Source: Gordoniibacillus chartarius (GTDB lineage Bacteria; Bacillota; Bacilli; Paenibacillales; NBRC-103111). Taken from it: a DNA stretch of 64,000 nt. Location: assembly GCF_042432825.1 (NCBI RefSeq), contig NZ_JBHLWN010000002.1, positions 1 through 64,000 of the forward strand, read 5' to 3'. The position numbers and the translations under genes are program-made. Within the stretch, counting starts at the first letter, position 1. The number at the start of each line of letters is the position of its first letter. Below, one piece after another: positions 32,101 to 38,000 of this stretch. The notes beneath the pieces are model-generated. The model had not been told where the DNA came from. It did no database searches and saw only the letters and a list, made by a program, of their open reading frames with translations.

Positions 32101-34916
32101 TCTTGCTCCGCCTGCAGGTACTCCACGCTAACATCCGCATCGCGGTAAATCCGCTGCACCGGCATGCCATTTTCCAGCTCAATGCCGGTCCGCAGCGTCT
32201 CATGCCGCACGATCAGCCGGCGAAGCGCCTCCTCGAGCCGCTTCTTGTCCACCGGACCGTCCATGGCAATGGCCCGCGGCATGTTGTAGCTCAGCTCCGC
32301 ACCTTCCAGCTGGCTCAAGATGTACAGCCGCTTTTGCGCGGAAGAAACCGGGTAAACGTTTCTTTCTTCGATGACGGGAATGGCCGTATACGCCGTTCGC
32401 TCCGCGCCTTCGATCACTTTCGCCAGCTGTTCGACCGTAGGATGCTGGAATACGTCGCGCAGCGGCACGTTGCAATTCAGCTGCTTGTAAATTTTGGAAA
32501 CGAGTGCTGTTGCCCGTAACGAATGGCCCCCGAGCTCGAAAAAGTTGTCCTTGACGCCGATTTTCCGCAGCTTGAGCACGTCCTGCCATATTTGCGCAAG
32601 CTCTACCTCCAGAGGAGTGCGCGGTTCCACGTATTCCGTTCCGGTCTGAAGACCGCCTTCCGGGGCCGGCAGCGCCTTGCGGTCGATTTTCCCGTTCGTC
32701 GTCAGCGGCAGCCGTTCCAGCTGCACGAAGTAGGATGGAATCATATAGCCGGGAAGATCTTTCGATAAGGCAGCTCGCAGCTCGGCCGCTTCAAGCGGTT
32801 TGCCCGCAGTGAAATAAGCACACAGCAGCTTCTGTCCGCTTTCGTCCTCCCGCACGATGATTTTTGCTTCGCCGACCCCTTCGCACGCATTCAACCGGCT
32901 CTCGATTTCTCCCGTTTCGATGCGATAGCCGCGGATTTTGACTTGATCGTCCGCCCGGCCGATGTATTCGATATTGCCGTCAGGCAGCCAGCGTCCCAAG
33001 TCGCCGGTCCGGTACATCCGCTCTCCAGGCCGATATGGATTCGGAATAAATTTCTCCGCGGTCAGCTCCGGACGGTTCAAATACCCTCTCGCCACACCGG
33101 CGCCGGATATGTAAATTTCCCCGATGGTTCCGATCGGAACCAGCTTCATCTCCGCATTCAAGATCGCGATCGTTTGATTCGGCAGCGGCTCGCCGATCGG
33201 CACATTGGCCCGCTCGTCCCCTTCTTTAACTTCCCCCCGATAAATGGTAGAGTCCACGCAGCATTCCGTCGGTCCGTACACATTCGTCACTTGGATGCCG
33301 TCCCTGCCGTACTTCGCCATTTCCAGAACGGTCCGAGTCGGTAAAGGCTCTCCCCCGATGACAAAATGCTTCACGCCGATCCTGCGGTTCATCGCTTCGG
33401 CCGTCTGCAGCAGCAGCGATAAGTATGTCGGCGTACCGTCCGCGATATCGATGTCGTGCTTTTCAAAATAGGCAATCAGCTTTTGCCCGTCGAGGCGAGT
33501 CTCCTCAGGTACGATATGGAGCGTCCGACCCATCAGCAGCGACCCGTAGATCGGCTTCACAGACATATCGAACACATACGGCGCCAGCTGGGCCATATTG
33601 CGGTAATGCTCCCGGCCTTCATAGATGATGCCGAACAAGCTCAACGTCAAATTGACGACGCTGCGGTGTTCGATCATAACCCCTTTCGGCTTGCCCGTCG
33701 TGCCTGACGTATAAATGACATAGGCCAGGTGATGAGCTTCGCTTACGGGCTCCAAATTGCTGCCGTCCGGGTGGTAAGCTTCTTCCTGATCCAGTACGAC
33801 AATTGTGCCGTCATAAGAGACCCGATCCTGCAAGCGCCGCTGTGTCAGCAGCACCCGGGCCCCCGAATCGTCCAGCATAAAATGAATCCGCTCCTGCGGA
33901 TATTCCGGATCGATCGGTACATAGGCGCCCCCGGCTTTCAAAATACCGAGCATCCCGACGATCATTTCAAGCGACCGCCCGGTCATCATCCCGACCAATT
34001 GATCGGCCTGGACGCCGGCGGCCCTGAGCGTACGCGCCAAACGGTTCGCCCTCTCGTTCAGCGCGCGGTACGTTAGACATTCATCCTCGTATACGGCCGC
34101 CACCCGATCAGGCGTTCGCTCCACTTGCGCTTCAAACCACTGATGAATCGTAACATGCTGCGGATAGTCCGCCTCGGTTTGATTGAATTCCACCAGCAGC
34201 TGATGTCGTTCGGCTTCGCTAAGAATGTCGATACGCCGTATTTCCAGATCGGGCTGAAACAACACCTCGGCAAACAGACGATCGACATGCTCCGCCATGC
34301 GGCTGATATACTCCCGTTCATACCGGTTTGCGTCATACTGTACATCCAAAAGGATGGAGCCGCCCTGCAGCTCAAAATGAAACCGCAGCCCGGTCGCCGC
34401 TTGATCGGAAACCTGCTCCGAATGCAGCGAATTCAATGAAACCATCGTATGGATCATAGGCAGCCCTGCCGTGTCGTATTCTACACTTAGCTGACCGGCC
34501 ATCGTTTGAAACGGGATATTCTGATGCTCGACCGATTCGCGAACGGATGCGTTTAATTGCGTCAGCACGGTTCGGAAGGAGCTCGCGCCGCTGATCTGAT
34601 TTTTAATCAGGATGAGCGGGTTGACGAGCGCGGCATTCGGCACTCCGACGGCCGGAGTGGCTACGATTATATTTTCTTCAAACGTATAGTGATGCAGCAA
34701 GCATTCGACCCCGGCCAGCAGGATCGAAAACAAGCCGATATCGGAGCCGTTTGCAATGGCGAGCATTCGCTCCGCCGTCCGGGACGGGAAAGGATAACGG
34801 ACGCTGTTGATGTTTCGATGCATGGCGCCGCTCTTCGAGGCTCGGGTATACGGCAGACAGATGATAGTGTCGTCTTGAGTGAATCTATGGCTCCAAAAAG
34901 CTCTCGTTTTCTTCAT
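14178..34916 (-). CDS. NRPS protein 2 (modules 6-10): Glu, D-Orn, D-Orn, D-allo-Ile, Thr, terminal C
   Basis: This is the largest gene, 6912 residues. Order: headless C remnant about 1-230; A6 code DMKDVGVVDK, closest to Glu (DAKDLGVVDK); carrier GGHSLR near 797; C7 with HHMISDA near 982 instead of HHxxxDG; A7 DVGEIGSIDK (Orn), carrier GGDSIK near 1849, E near 2032; C8 near 2507, A8 DVGEIGSIDK (Orn), carrier near 3375, E near 3555; C9 near 4039, A9 DGFFLGVVFK (Ile), carrier near 4894, E near 5075; C10 near 5555, A10 DFWNIGMVHK (Thr), carrier GGHSLR near 6415; and a complete C domain to the end (HHIISDG near 6602) that should hand the chain to Ser11 on protein 3. C domains 8-10 are of the HHILMDGWC type that accepts a D-configured donor, matching the E domains. 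Start ATG 34916 has GGGAG nine nt upstream; 84 bp follow gene 1. Confidence 0.94.
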   Translation of the reverse strand: MKKTRAFWSHRFTQDDTIICLPYTRASKSGAMHRNINSVRYPFPSRTAERMLAIANGSDIGLFSILLAGVECLLHHYTFEENIIVATPAVGVPNAALVNPLILIKNQISGASSFRTVLTQLNASVRESVEHQNIPFQTMAGQLSVEYDTAGLPMIHTMVSLNSLHSEQVSDQAATGLRFHFELQGGSILLDVQYDANRYEREYISRMAEHVDRLFAEVLFQPDLEIRRIDILSEAERHQLLVEFNQTEADYPQHVTIHQWFEAQVERTPDRVAAVYEDECLTYRALNERANRLARTLRAAGVQADQLVGMMTGRSLEMIVGMLGILKAGGAYVPIDPEYPQERIHFMLDDSGARVLLTQRRLQDRVSYDGTIVVLDQEEAYHPDGSNLEPVSEAHHLAYVIYTSGTTGKPKGVMIEHRSVVNLTLSLFGIIYEGREHYRNMAQLAPYVFDMSVKPIYGSLLMGRTLHIVPEETRLDGQKLIAYFEKHDIDIADGTPTYLSLLLQTAEAMNRRIGVKHFVIGGEPLPTRTVLEMAKYGRDGIQVTNVYGPTECCVDSTIYRGEVKEGDERANVPIGEPLPNQTIAILNAEMKLVPIGTIGEIYISGAGVARGYLNRPELTAEKFIPNPYRPGERMYRTGDLGRWLPDGNIEYIGRADDQVKIRGYRIETGEIESRLNACEGVGEAKIIVREDESGQKLLCAYFTAGKPLEAAELRAALSKDLPGYMIPSYFVQLERLPLTTNGKIDRKALPAPEGGLQTGTEYVEPRTPLEVELAQIWQDVLKLRKIGVKDNFFELGGHSLRATALVSKIYKQLNCNVPLRDVFQHPTVEQLAKVIEGAERTAYTAIPVIEERNVYPVSSAQKRLYILSQLEGAELSYNMPRAIAMDGPVDKKRLEEALRRLIVRHETLRTGIELENGMPVQRIYRDADVSVEYLQAEQEEADALIRAFVRPFDLAKPPLLRVGLIELERERHILLLDMHHMISDAVSMGILIQEFVELYAGHELQPLRIQYKDYAAWQQSEVHTERMQRQESFWLDVFRGEIPVLDMPTDYVRPAVQSYEGALYEFAVGTAQMEGLRKIASQTGATLYMVLLAAYTVLLHKYTGQTDIVVGTPIAGRTHADLEAMIGMFVGTLAIRSFPSGEKTFADYVREMKEAVLKAYENQEYPFEELVDKLNLKRDLSRNPLFDTMFALQNVEQVHLSMDGLQLKPYTGGHTAAKFDLTLNAMEQTDGTLSCSMEYAVALYEPDTVARLAKHYTRLIEALADDPEAALASLEIVTEEEKTELLGESAAAPEADTGEDEERTIPQLFEAQAERTPEHTAVVFENSRLTYRELNERANRLARTLRAAGVEADQLVGIMAERSLEMIVGILAIMKAGGAYVPIDPDYPQERIRYLLDDSGAQLLLLQSGLRDRIAFTGKVVELDAAAAYHEDGSNLEPACGPDHLAYVIYTSGTTGNPKGVMIEHRQVAAMAKAWKHEYRLHEAGFRLLQWASFSFDVFTGDLVRALLHGGELILCPAHARLDPARIYELIAEHQVNMFESTPALVIPLMDYVYENKLNIESLQTLIVGSDRFPPEAFQTLFSRFGAEMHILNSYGVTEACIDSSYFEQADVRSRSYAGLPSLPVGKPLPGVRMYILNEHGGLQPIGVPGELFIGGAGVGRGYLNRPELTAEKFVDNPFVPGGRMYRTGDLARRLTDGNIEYIGRIDHQVKIRGHRIELGEVEAQLLKAAFVQEAVAVAWEDEAGQKQLCAYYVADKPLAVSELRKVLGEALPAYMVPSYFVQLERMPLTPNGKLDRKALPAPEGGVQTGAAYVAPRTPAEQALVAVWQAVLGTKAIGVLDNFFELGGDSIKSIQVASRLHQTGYKLEIKHLFKYPTVAELGPFVQPVARRADQGEAKGEALLTPIQRWFFEQSFDEPHHYNQSVMLYRPEGYDEAALRQAVRRLAEHHDALRLVFRKTETGFAAYNRGIAEGELYSLDVLDFRGMADCAQAIEAKANELQRGMDLQEGPLLKLGLFRCADGDHLLIVIHHLAVDGVSWRILFEDLAAGYEQALGGRDIRLPDKTDSYRLWAEQLAAYADSPAMELERAYWERIAQAEFKPLPRDYVQERASMQDSEAVTVQWTREETERLLGRAHKAYGTDMNDLLLTSLGMAVHGWTGMEQVAVSLEGHGREPIGTDIDVTRTVGWFTCEYPVVLEMKADQELTYRIKNVKESLRQIPNKGIGYGILKYMSSQGDGVTSLHQAPAPEISFNYLGQFDQDLQSSALQLSPYSGGQAVSGRHKRSFALDITGMIAGGQLTLTLGYSGGMYRKETMERLAGLFQTSLRQVIGHCAAKERTELTPSDVLFKGLTMEELERLQTQTAHVGEIENVYMLTPMQKGMLFHSLMDAQSGAYFEQTAFTLHGRLDVEAFKLSLDALAQRHAVLRTNFYNGWRDEPLQVVFRNKRIGFHYEDLRGLDEERRAAQVETLQNEDQARGFDLAHDALMRLAIVRTGDEAYRFLWSFHHILMDGWCLSLVAKDVFEAYFAIVRHRQPELAAANPYSRYIEWLERQDRAAASGYWSAYLAGYEHEAVLPQAKTRDSAEPYMLEKVDGFFDEKLTRAIHHVAKSHQVTVNTLMQTAWGILLQKYNGTQDAVFGSVVSGRPAEIPGIETMIGLFINTIPVRIRCEGGESVADIMRNVQEQALASQVYETYPLYEIQSLNGRKQDLFNHIVVFENYPVERQIEQIGSGEPAGFDFTDFQSVDLTTYDFNLVVVPGSEIGIHLEYNACVYDRPGMEQIRGHLFRIVEQIAANPDIRVSELELVTAEEKAELLGASAAALEADDTGGKTIPQLFEAQAERTPEHTAAICEDSRLTYRELNERANRLARTLRAAGAEADQLVGIMAERSLDMIVGILAIMKAGGAYVPIDPEYPQERIRYMLDDSGAQLLLLQSGLRERAPFAGTVVELDDAAAYHEDGSNLEPAAGPEHLAYVIYTSGTTGNPKGVMIEHRQVAAMARAWKHEYRLHEAGIRILQWASFSFDVFTGDFVRALLHGGELILCPGHARLDPARIYELIAEHQVNMFESTPSLVIPLMDYVYENGLNIDSLQTLIVGSDRFPPESFRTLASRFGTQMRILNSYGVTEACIDSSYFEQTQPDQDMNGLVSLPIGKPLPGVNVYILNEHGVLQPAGIPGELMIGGAGVGRGYLNRPELTAEKFADNPFVPGGRMYRTGDLARRLPDGNIEYIGRIDHQVKIRGNRVELGEVEAQILKAEFVQEAVVVAREDEAGQKQLCAYFVAEKPLAVSELRSALAEALPAYMVPSYFVQLERMPLTPNGKLDRKALPAPEGSVQTGAAYIAPRTPVEKALVAVWQAVLGTKAIGVLDNFFELGGDSIKSIQVASRLQQAGYKLEIKHLFKYPTVAELSPYVQPVARRADQGEAKGEALLTPIQRWFFGQSFDEPHHYNQSVMLYRPEGYDEAALRQAVRKLAEHHDALRLVFRRTESGYTAYNRGIAEGELYSLDVLDFRGMADCAQAIEAKANELQRCIDLQTGPLLKLGLFRCTDGDHLLIVVHHLAVDGVSWRILFEDLAAGYEQALRGQVIRLPEKTDSYRLWAEQLAAYAGSPAMESERAYWERIAQAASRPLPRDFAQERALMQDSEAVTVQWTQAETELLLKQAHRAYGTDMNDLLLTALGMAVHEWTGLEQVAVTLEGHGREPIGADIDITRTVGWFTCEYPVVLEMEADKGLPYRIKRVKMSLRNIPNKGIGYGILKYMSPQADGAAFLRQAPAPDISFNYLGQFDQDLQSNDLQLSTYSCGAEVSGGMTRSHALDVNGMIAGGQLTLTLSYSGKMYRKETMERLAEKLRISLREVIAHCTAKERTELTPSDILFKGLTIEELERIADQTSHIGEIENVYMLTPMQKGMLFHSLMDAQSGAYFEQTAFTLKGRLDVEAFKKSLDDLAERQAVLRTNFYSGWQDEPIQIVFRNRKAGFAYEDLRELDLDAERLEAYVEAMENEDRAIGFDLAEDALMRVSIWRTGDETYRFLWSFHHILMDGWCMSLITKEVFESYFAYVRGSRPPLAAAYPYSRYIEWLERQDREAASSYWSGYLAGYEHQTELPQTKAQHKPAAYVFEKMGCSLGQMLTRSIHQAAKRYQVTLNTLIQTVWGILLQKYNGTQDAVFGSVVSGRPAEIPGIENMVGLFINTIPVRVRCESGATFADVMQAVQEQALSSQLYETFPLYEIQALSQQKMSLINHIVVFENYPVERQIEQIGGGGAADFDIVDVRSAEQTNYDFNLVVMPGDNIEIHFEYNAHAYDPSELAQIQGHLVRIIEQIAENPQIRVNELELLTADEQSQLLDEWGAASSDYPREMTIPELFEEQAMKVPEQTALVFEGSRMTYRELNERANRLAHTLRAEGVQAEQPVGLMAERSMEMIVGILAILKAGGAYVPIDPEYPQERIRYMLDDSGTTLLLLQSGLRERAAGESYAGRIMVLDDPAAYGKDASNPERAGGPDNLAYVMYTSGTTGKPKGNLTTHRNIVRVVRGTNYIDITERDTLLQLSSYAFDGSTFDIFGALLNGARLVLSSKQNVLDMEALAAMIAREHITVMFITTALFNVLVDINIDCLRHVRKVLFGGERISVEHARRALHELGRGKLTHVYGPTESTVFATYYEIDEIAAAAANVPIGRPISNTSVYIVGADNQLQPIGAAGELCVAGDGLARGYLNRPELTAEKFADNPFAPGERMYRTGDLARWLPDGNIEYIGRIDQQVKIRGFRIELGEIEAQLAKLAVVREAVVIARDNEAGQKQLCAYFVADKPLTVSELRSELEQQLPAYMLPSYFVQLEHMPLTPNGKVDRKALPAPEESLHTGKPYVEPRTAVEQALVSVWQTVLGVKAIGISDNFFELGGDSIKSIQVSSRLHQAGYKLEIKHLFQYPTVAALSPFVQPVGRSADQGEVTGESKLTPIVRWFFENSFADLHHFNQAVTLYREDGYDEAALRQAMRAIAEHHDALRLVFRQSDREVTAYNRGISEGELYSMETIDFRGVADCAQAIEAKANELQRSIDLQEGPLLKLGLFRCDDGDHLLIVVHHLAIDGVSWRILFEDISAAYEQALQGADIRLPAKTDSFRTWAERLSAYAVSPAMEAERTYWEQLAAADCEPLPRDFAQEHALMRDSEAITVQWTQEETELLLKQAHRAYNTEVNDLLLTALGLAIHRWTGLQRVAVELEGHGREPIIPDVDITRTVGWFTSQYPVVLEMDAGKPLAYRIKSVKEGLRRIPNKGIGYGILKYMSVHPDDKRARAFAAKPDISFNYLGQFDQDLHNNALQVSPYPSGRSVSDSLARTHALDVSGMIAGGKLALTLDYSGMQYRRETMERLAGLLGESLKEVLAHCAAKERVELTPSDVLFKGLSIEDLERIAEHTGHIGEIENVYPLTPMQKGMLFHSLMEPQSAAYFEQASFTLQGSLDVRAFAQSLEQLVERHAVLRTNFYSGWNTEPLQVVYRSKAGGFYYEDIRGMDADRRDAYVAAMGKQDKARGFDLAQDALIRVSIVRTDTDTYRFLWSFHHILMDGWCLSLVAKEVFETYFAIVQRRQPEIDAVWPYSQYLEWLERQDREAAANYWRGYLAGYEHQTVLPLANTAGNSAEYAGEKLEFSLGGQLTRALEQAAKRQQVTMNSLMQTVWGILLHKYNGTSDVVFGSVVSGRPAEIPGIESMIGLFINTIPVRVRCKAEDTFAEAMRRVQEQALASQAYDTYPLYEIQALTEQKQGLVGHILVFENYPVEQQMQQLGSRDPAGFDIADVEMADQTNYDFNVIVVPGEELEIQLEYNANVYDKAGMERIRGHLVRIMEQIAENADIRVSELELLTADEREQITELFNGTDADYPREMTIHQLFEEQAERTPNQAAVEYEGRVLTYRELNERANRLTHTLRAEGVQSEQLVGIMAERSIEMVVGILAILKAGGAYVPIDPEYPQERIRFMLDDSGAKLLLVQRHLRDSVTFAGAVIELDNEASYGGEAVNLAPASGPKDLAYVIYTSGTTGKPKGTLIEHKNVVRLLFNDKNLFDFCASDTWTLFHSFCFDFSVWEMYGALLYGGKLVIVPSLTAKSPKQFLKLLHERQVTILNQTPTYFYQLLQEALSAGEAAQLSLRKVIFGGEALSPYLLKDWKAVYPDVQLINMYGITETTVHVTYKEITEAEIEQAKSNIGKPIPTLRTYILDEQRRPVPVGVAGELYVAGDGLARGYLNRPDLTAEKFVDNPFAPGERMYRAGDLARWLPDGSMEYLGRIDHQVKIRGYRIELGEIEAQLAKAAAVQEAIVIAREDGAGQKQLAAYFVAEQPLSVSGLRSELSQVMPAYMLPTYFVQLERMPLTSNGKVDRKALPAPEESVQTGADYTAPRTPTEAQLVRIWQQVLGVRTIGVKDNFFDLGGHSLRATTLVTLIHKELNRSVPLRDVFESPTIEQLAQKLEAMEQSSYSAIPPAEVKDFYPVSSAQKRLYLLHQMEDAELSYNMPGAMTLDGPLDLERFEAAFRQLIARHETLRTGFETVHGEPVQRVHAETPFNVEYSRANGDDADDIIRRFVRAFELDKPPLLRVGLIELEANRRILLFDMHHIISDGVSMGILVEEFVRSYKGEELPPLRLQYKDYAAWQQSERESERLKRQEAYWLEAFSGELPVLQLPTSFERPAVQSHHGDKVDFAIDANVCEGLRRLTADTGTTMYMVILAAYTVLLHKYSGQTDIIVGTPIAGRTHADLEPLIGMFVNTLAIRNYPAGEKTFLSFLEEVRQTTLKAYEHQDYPFEELVGKLQLARDASRNPLFDTMFVLQNTEMPEIGVDSLHGTPYEQKHTIAKFDLTLEIALEDDGIRGHFEYCTKLFTRSLVEQLTDDFQLLLSQISERPELRLLDMQVAENSVSDEDASEDIEFIF
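23650..26400 (-). repeat. Intragenic repeat copy A (Orn module 8: adenylation-carrier-epimerase)
   Basis: This segment is closely repeated about 4578 bp further along (28228-30978). The match was checked by eye at several points, for example 24541-24590 against 29119-29168. It covers A, carrier and part of E of module 8. Boundaries are approximate. A second, shorter match continues into the C domains. Confidence 0.7.
28228..30978 (-). repeat. Intragenic repeat copy B (Orn module 7: adenylation-carrier-epimerase)
   Basis: Partner of the segment at 23650-26400. Both encode the same Orn code and almost the same carrier and E sequences, which points to a tandem module duplication. Boundaries are approximate. 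Confidence 0.7.
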
Positions 34917-34951
34917 TCATCATCGCTCCCATACGCATAGGATTTCATAGA

Positions 34952-34984
34952 GAGTGTGCTGGAGACGAACGCTGCAGCACACTC
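34952..34984 (-). other. Intercistronic stem-loop between NRPS genes 1 and 2
   Basis: GAGTGTGCT (34952-34960) and AGCACACTC (34976-34984) are perfect 9-bp arms around a 15-nt loop, 16 nt after the stop of gene 1 on the - strand and 35 nt before the start codon of gene 2. No U-run follows. Outer stem sequence and loop length resemble the hairpin in the gene 2/3 spacer. Confidence 0.6.
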
Positions 34985-35000
34985 CCGAATCCTCGTTCAG

Positions 35001-38000
35001 CTAAAACGCAAATTCGTTCGATGCGGCGAGCACCGCACCGGCCAGGCGATTATCCCCGTACTCGAGCTCGCCGAGCGGCAGGTGCGGACTCTTCACGAGC
35101 GCCGACAAAATCGCAACATAGTCGCAGGACAGCTTCTCAATCGTCGTCTTCTTAAACAGCTTAGCCGCGTAGGTGACGGTGCAGATGAGTTCATCGTCCA
35201 GCTCCGCCGCGGTCAGCGTCAAATCCAGCTTGGATACGCCGCTTTCCCGGAAGTGACGAATAAACTGAAGCGATTCGATCTGCAGCTCCTGCCGCTCGGC
35301 GTTTTGCAGCACGAACATCGTGTCGAAGAGCGGATTGCGGCTCGGGTCCCGCGCCACGTTCAGCTGCTCTACCAGCTGCTCGAACGGATACTCTTGATTT
35401 TCGTACGCTTGCAGAGCATTGTCTTTGACTTCCAGGAGGAAATCTCGGAACGTCTTCTCCTCTGCCGGGTAATTCCGCAGCGCCAGCGTGTTGATAAACA
35501 TGCCGATGATCGGCTGCACATCGCTCGACGCCCGGCCTGCGATCGGAGTTCCTACAATAATATCTTCCTGCCCGCTGTAATGAGACAGCAGCACCGTGTA
35601 GGCGGCGAGCAGTACCATGAACAGCGTGCATCCATGTTCATCGGAAAGCCGCTTCAACGCTCCCGTCAGTTCGGTATCGATCTTAAACTCGCTATGGCCT
35701 CCCTCGAAGCTTTGCAAGGCCGGTCTCGGATAATCGGTCGGCATGTCCAGCACAGGCAGCGGCCCTTCAAACGATTCCAGCCAATACTGTTCCATCTCCC
35801 GGTAACGCTCGCTTTCGGTCAGCCGCTGCTGCCAAACGGCATAATCTTTGTATTGAATGCGCAGCGGTGCAAGCTGTTCGCCGCCGTACAGCTGGACGAA
35901 TTCGTGCACCAATATGCCCATCGATACACCGTCGGAGATGATATGATGCATATCGAATAGCAGCATGTGGCGGTCGGGCGCCAGCTCAACCAGCTTGACC
36001 CGCAGCAGCGGAGGCTTCTCCAAATCGAACGGGCGCATAAATTCGCGCAGATACGAGTCGGCCTCGTCATGGCCCGTCCCTTCCGTCTGCTCCGCAGCCG
36101 TTGCCGGCACCCGCTCCTTCGTCTGCTCCAACTCTACCGCAAAATCTGCATGCGGGTGCACCCGCTGCACAGGCTCGCCGTTCACGGTTTCGAATCCGGT
36201 CCGCAGCGTCTCATGGCGCTCGATCAGCTTGCGGAACGCTTCCTCCAGACGAACGCGGTCCAGCGGTCCTTCGATCGTCATGACATTCGGCATATTGTAG
36301 CTGAGCTCTCCGCCCTCCAAGTGACTGAGCAGATACAGCCGCTTTTGCGCCGAAGATACCGGGTAGTAGTCCCGCTCTTCCGCCACCGGGATTGAGGCGT
36401 AGGTGGTTTGCTTCAAGGCCGCGATCACTCGCGCCAGCTGCTCGATCGTCGGGGCTTCGAAAATGTCCCGCAGCGGTACTTGAATGCCCATAACCTGATG
36501 AATTTGCGCCGCCATCGTCGTGGCTCTGAGCGAATGCCCCCCGAGGTCGAAGAAGTTGTCCTTCACGCCGACCTGCTCCAGCTTCAGAACCTGCTTCCAT
36601 ACTTGCACCAGCTGAGCTTCGACCGGCGTCCGTGGGGCGGTATGATCGGCCCCGGTTTGCACGCTGCCTTCCGGAGCCGGCAGCGCCTTGCGGTCGAGCT
36701 TCCCGCTGTGCGTAAGCGGCATCCGCTCCACTTGTACGAAGTAGGACGGAACCATGTAAGCCGGCAGCGTCGCCGCCAGGGCCATTCGCAGTTCCCCGGC
36801 GGCAAGCGGCTTATCCGCCACGTAGTAGGCGCAAAGCTGCTTCTGTCCGGCGTCGTCCTCCCGGGCGATTACCGCAGCTTCTTGCACGGACGCCGCTTTC
36901 AGCAGCTGCGCTTCCACCTCGCCCAGCTCGATGCGGTAGCCGCGGATTTTCACCTGATGGTCGATCCGCCCCAAATATGCAATAGTGCCGTCGGGCAGCC
37001 ATTTGGCGAGATCTCCCGTCCGGTACATGCGCCCGCCTAATGCGAACGGACAGTCTACGAATTTCTCCGCGGTTAGATCCGGCCGGTTCAAGTAGCCTCT
37101 CGCCAGTCCGTCGCCCGCGATGCACAGCTCACCCGGCACACCGACCGGCTGCAGCGCTGTCGATCCGAGGCTCACGATGAACAGCTGAATATTCGAGATC
37201 GGCTTGCCGATCGGCACTGAAGCGTAGTCTCGTTCCGCCTCACACTCATAGTACGAGACGTCGACCGTCGCTTCCGTAGGCCCGTACAGATTGATGAGCT
37301 TCGCCCCGCCTGCCGGCGCAATCCACTCTGCGAATCGGCTCACGTGCGAAGGCGCCAGCGCCTCCCCGCTCGTAAACACCTGTTTTAACGAAGACAGCTT
37401 CGTATGGAGCGCTTCACGAGGCTGCCGCTCGACATACTCCAGGAAGGCGCTCAGCATCGACGGCACGAAGTGCATCGTCGTGACGGAGTGCCGTTCGATC
37501 GTGTGAAGAATCGTCTCGGGGTTTTTCTCCCCGCCCGGCGCCAGCAAGCAAACGCTCGCCCCCGTCCACGACCACCAGAACAGCTCCCATACGGAAACGT
37601 CAAACGTGATCGCCGTCTTCTGCAGGATTGTGTCTCCGGTGTCGATCGGGTAAACGGACTGCATCCACAGCAGCCGGTTCACAACAGGCCGATGCTCTAC
37701 CATGACGCCCTTCGGCCTGCCGGTCGAGCCTGATGTGTAAATCACATAGGCCATATGCTCCGGTCCGCTCACCGGCGTCAGATTGGAGCCGTCTTCGTCG
37801 TACGCCGCTGCATCGTTCAGATCGATGAGCGTCAAACCGCTCAACGAGCGATCGGCGACCATGTCGACGAAGGAGGCGTCCCTCCACAGCCGCTCTTGAT
37901 GCAGCAGCAGCTTCGCTCCCGAATCTTCGAGCATGAAGCGGATACGTTCCGTCGGGAGCTGCGGGTCGATCGGTACATAGGCGCCGCCGGCCTTCAAGAT

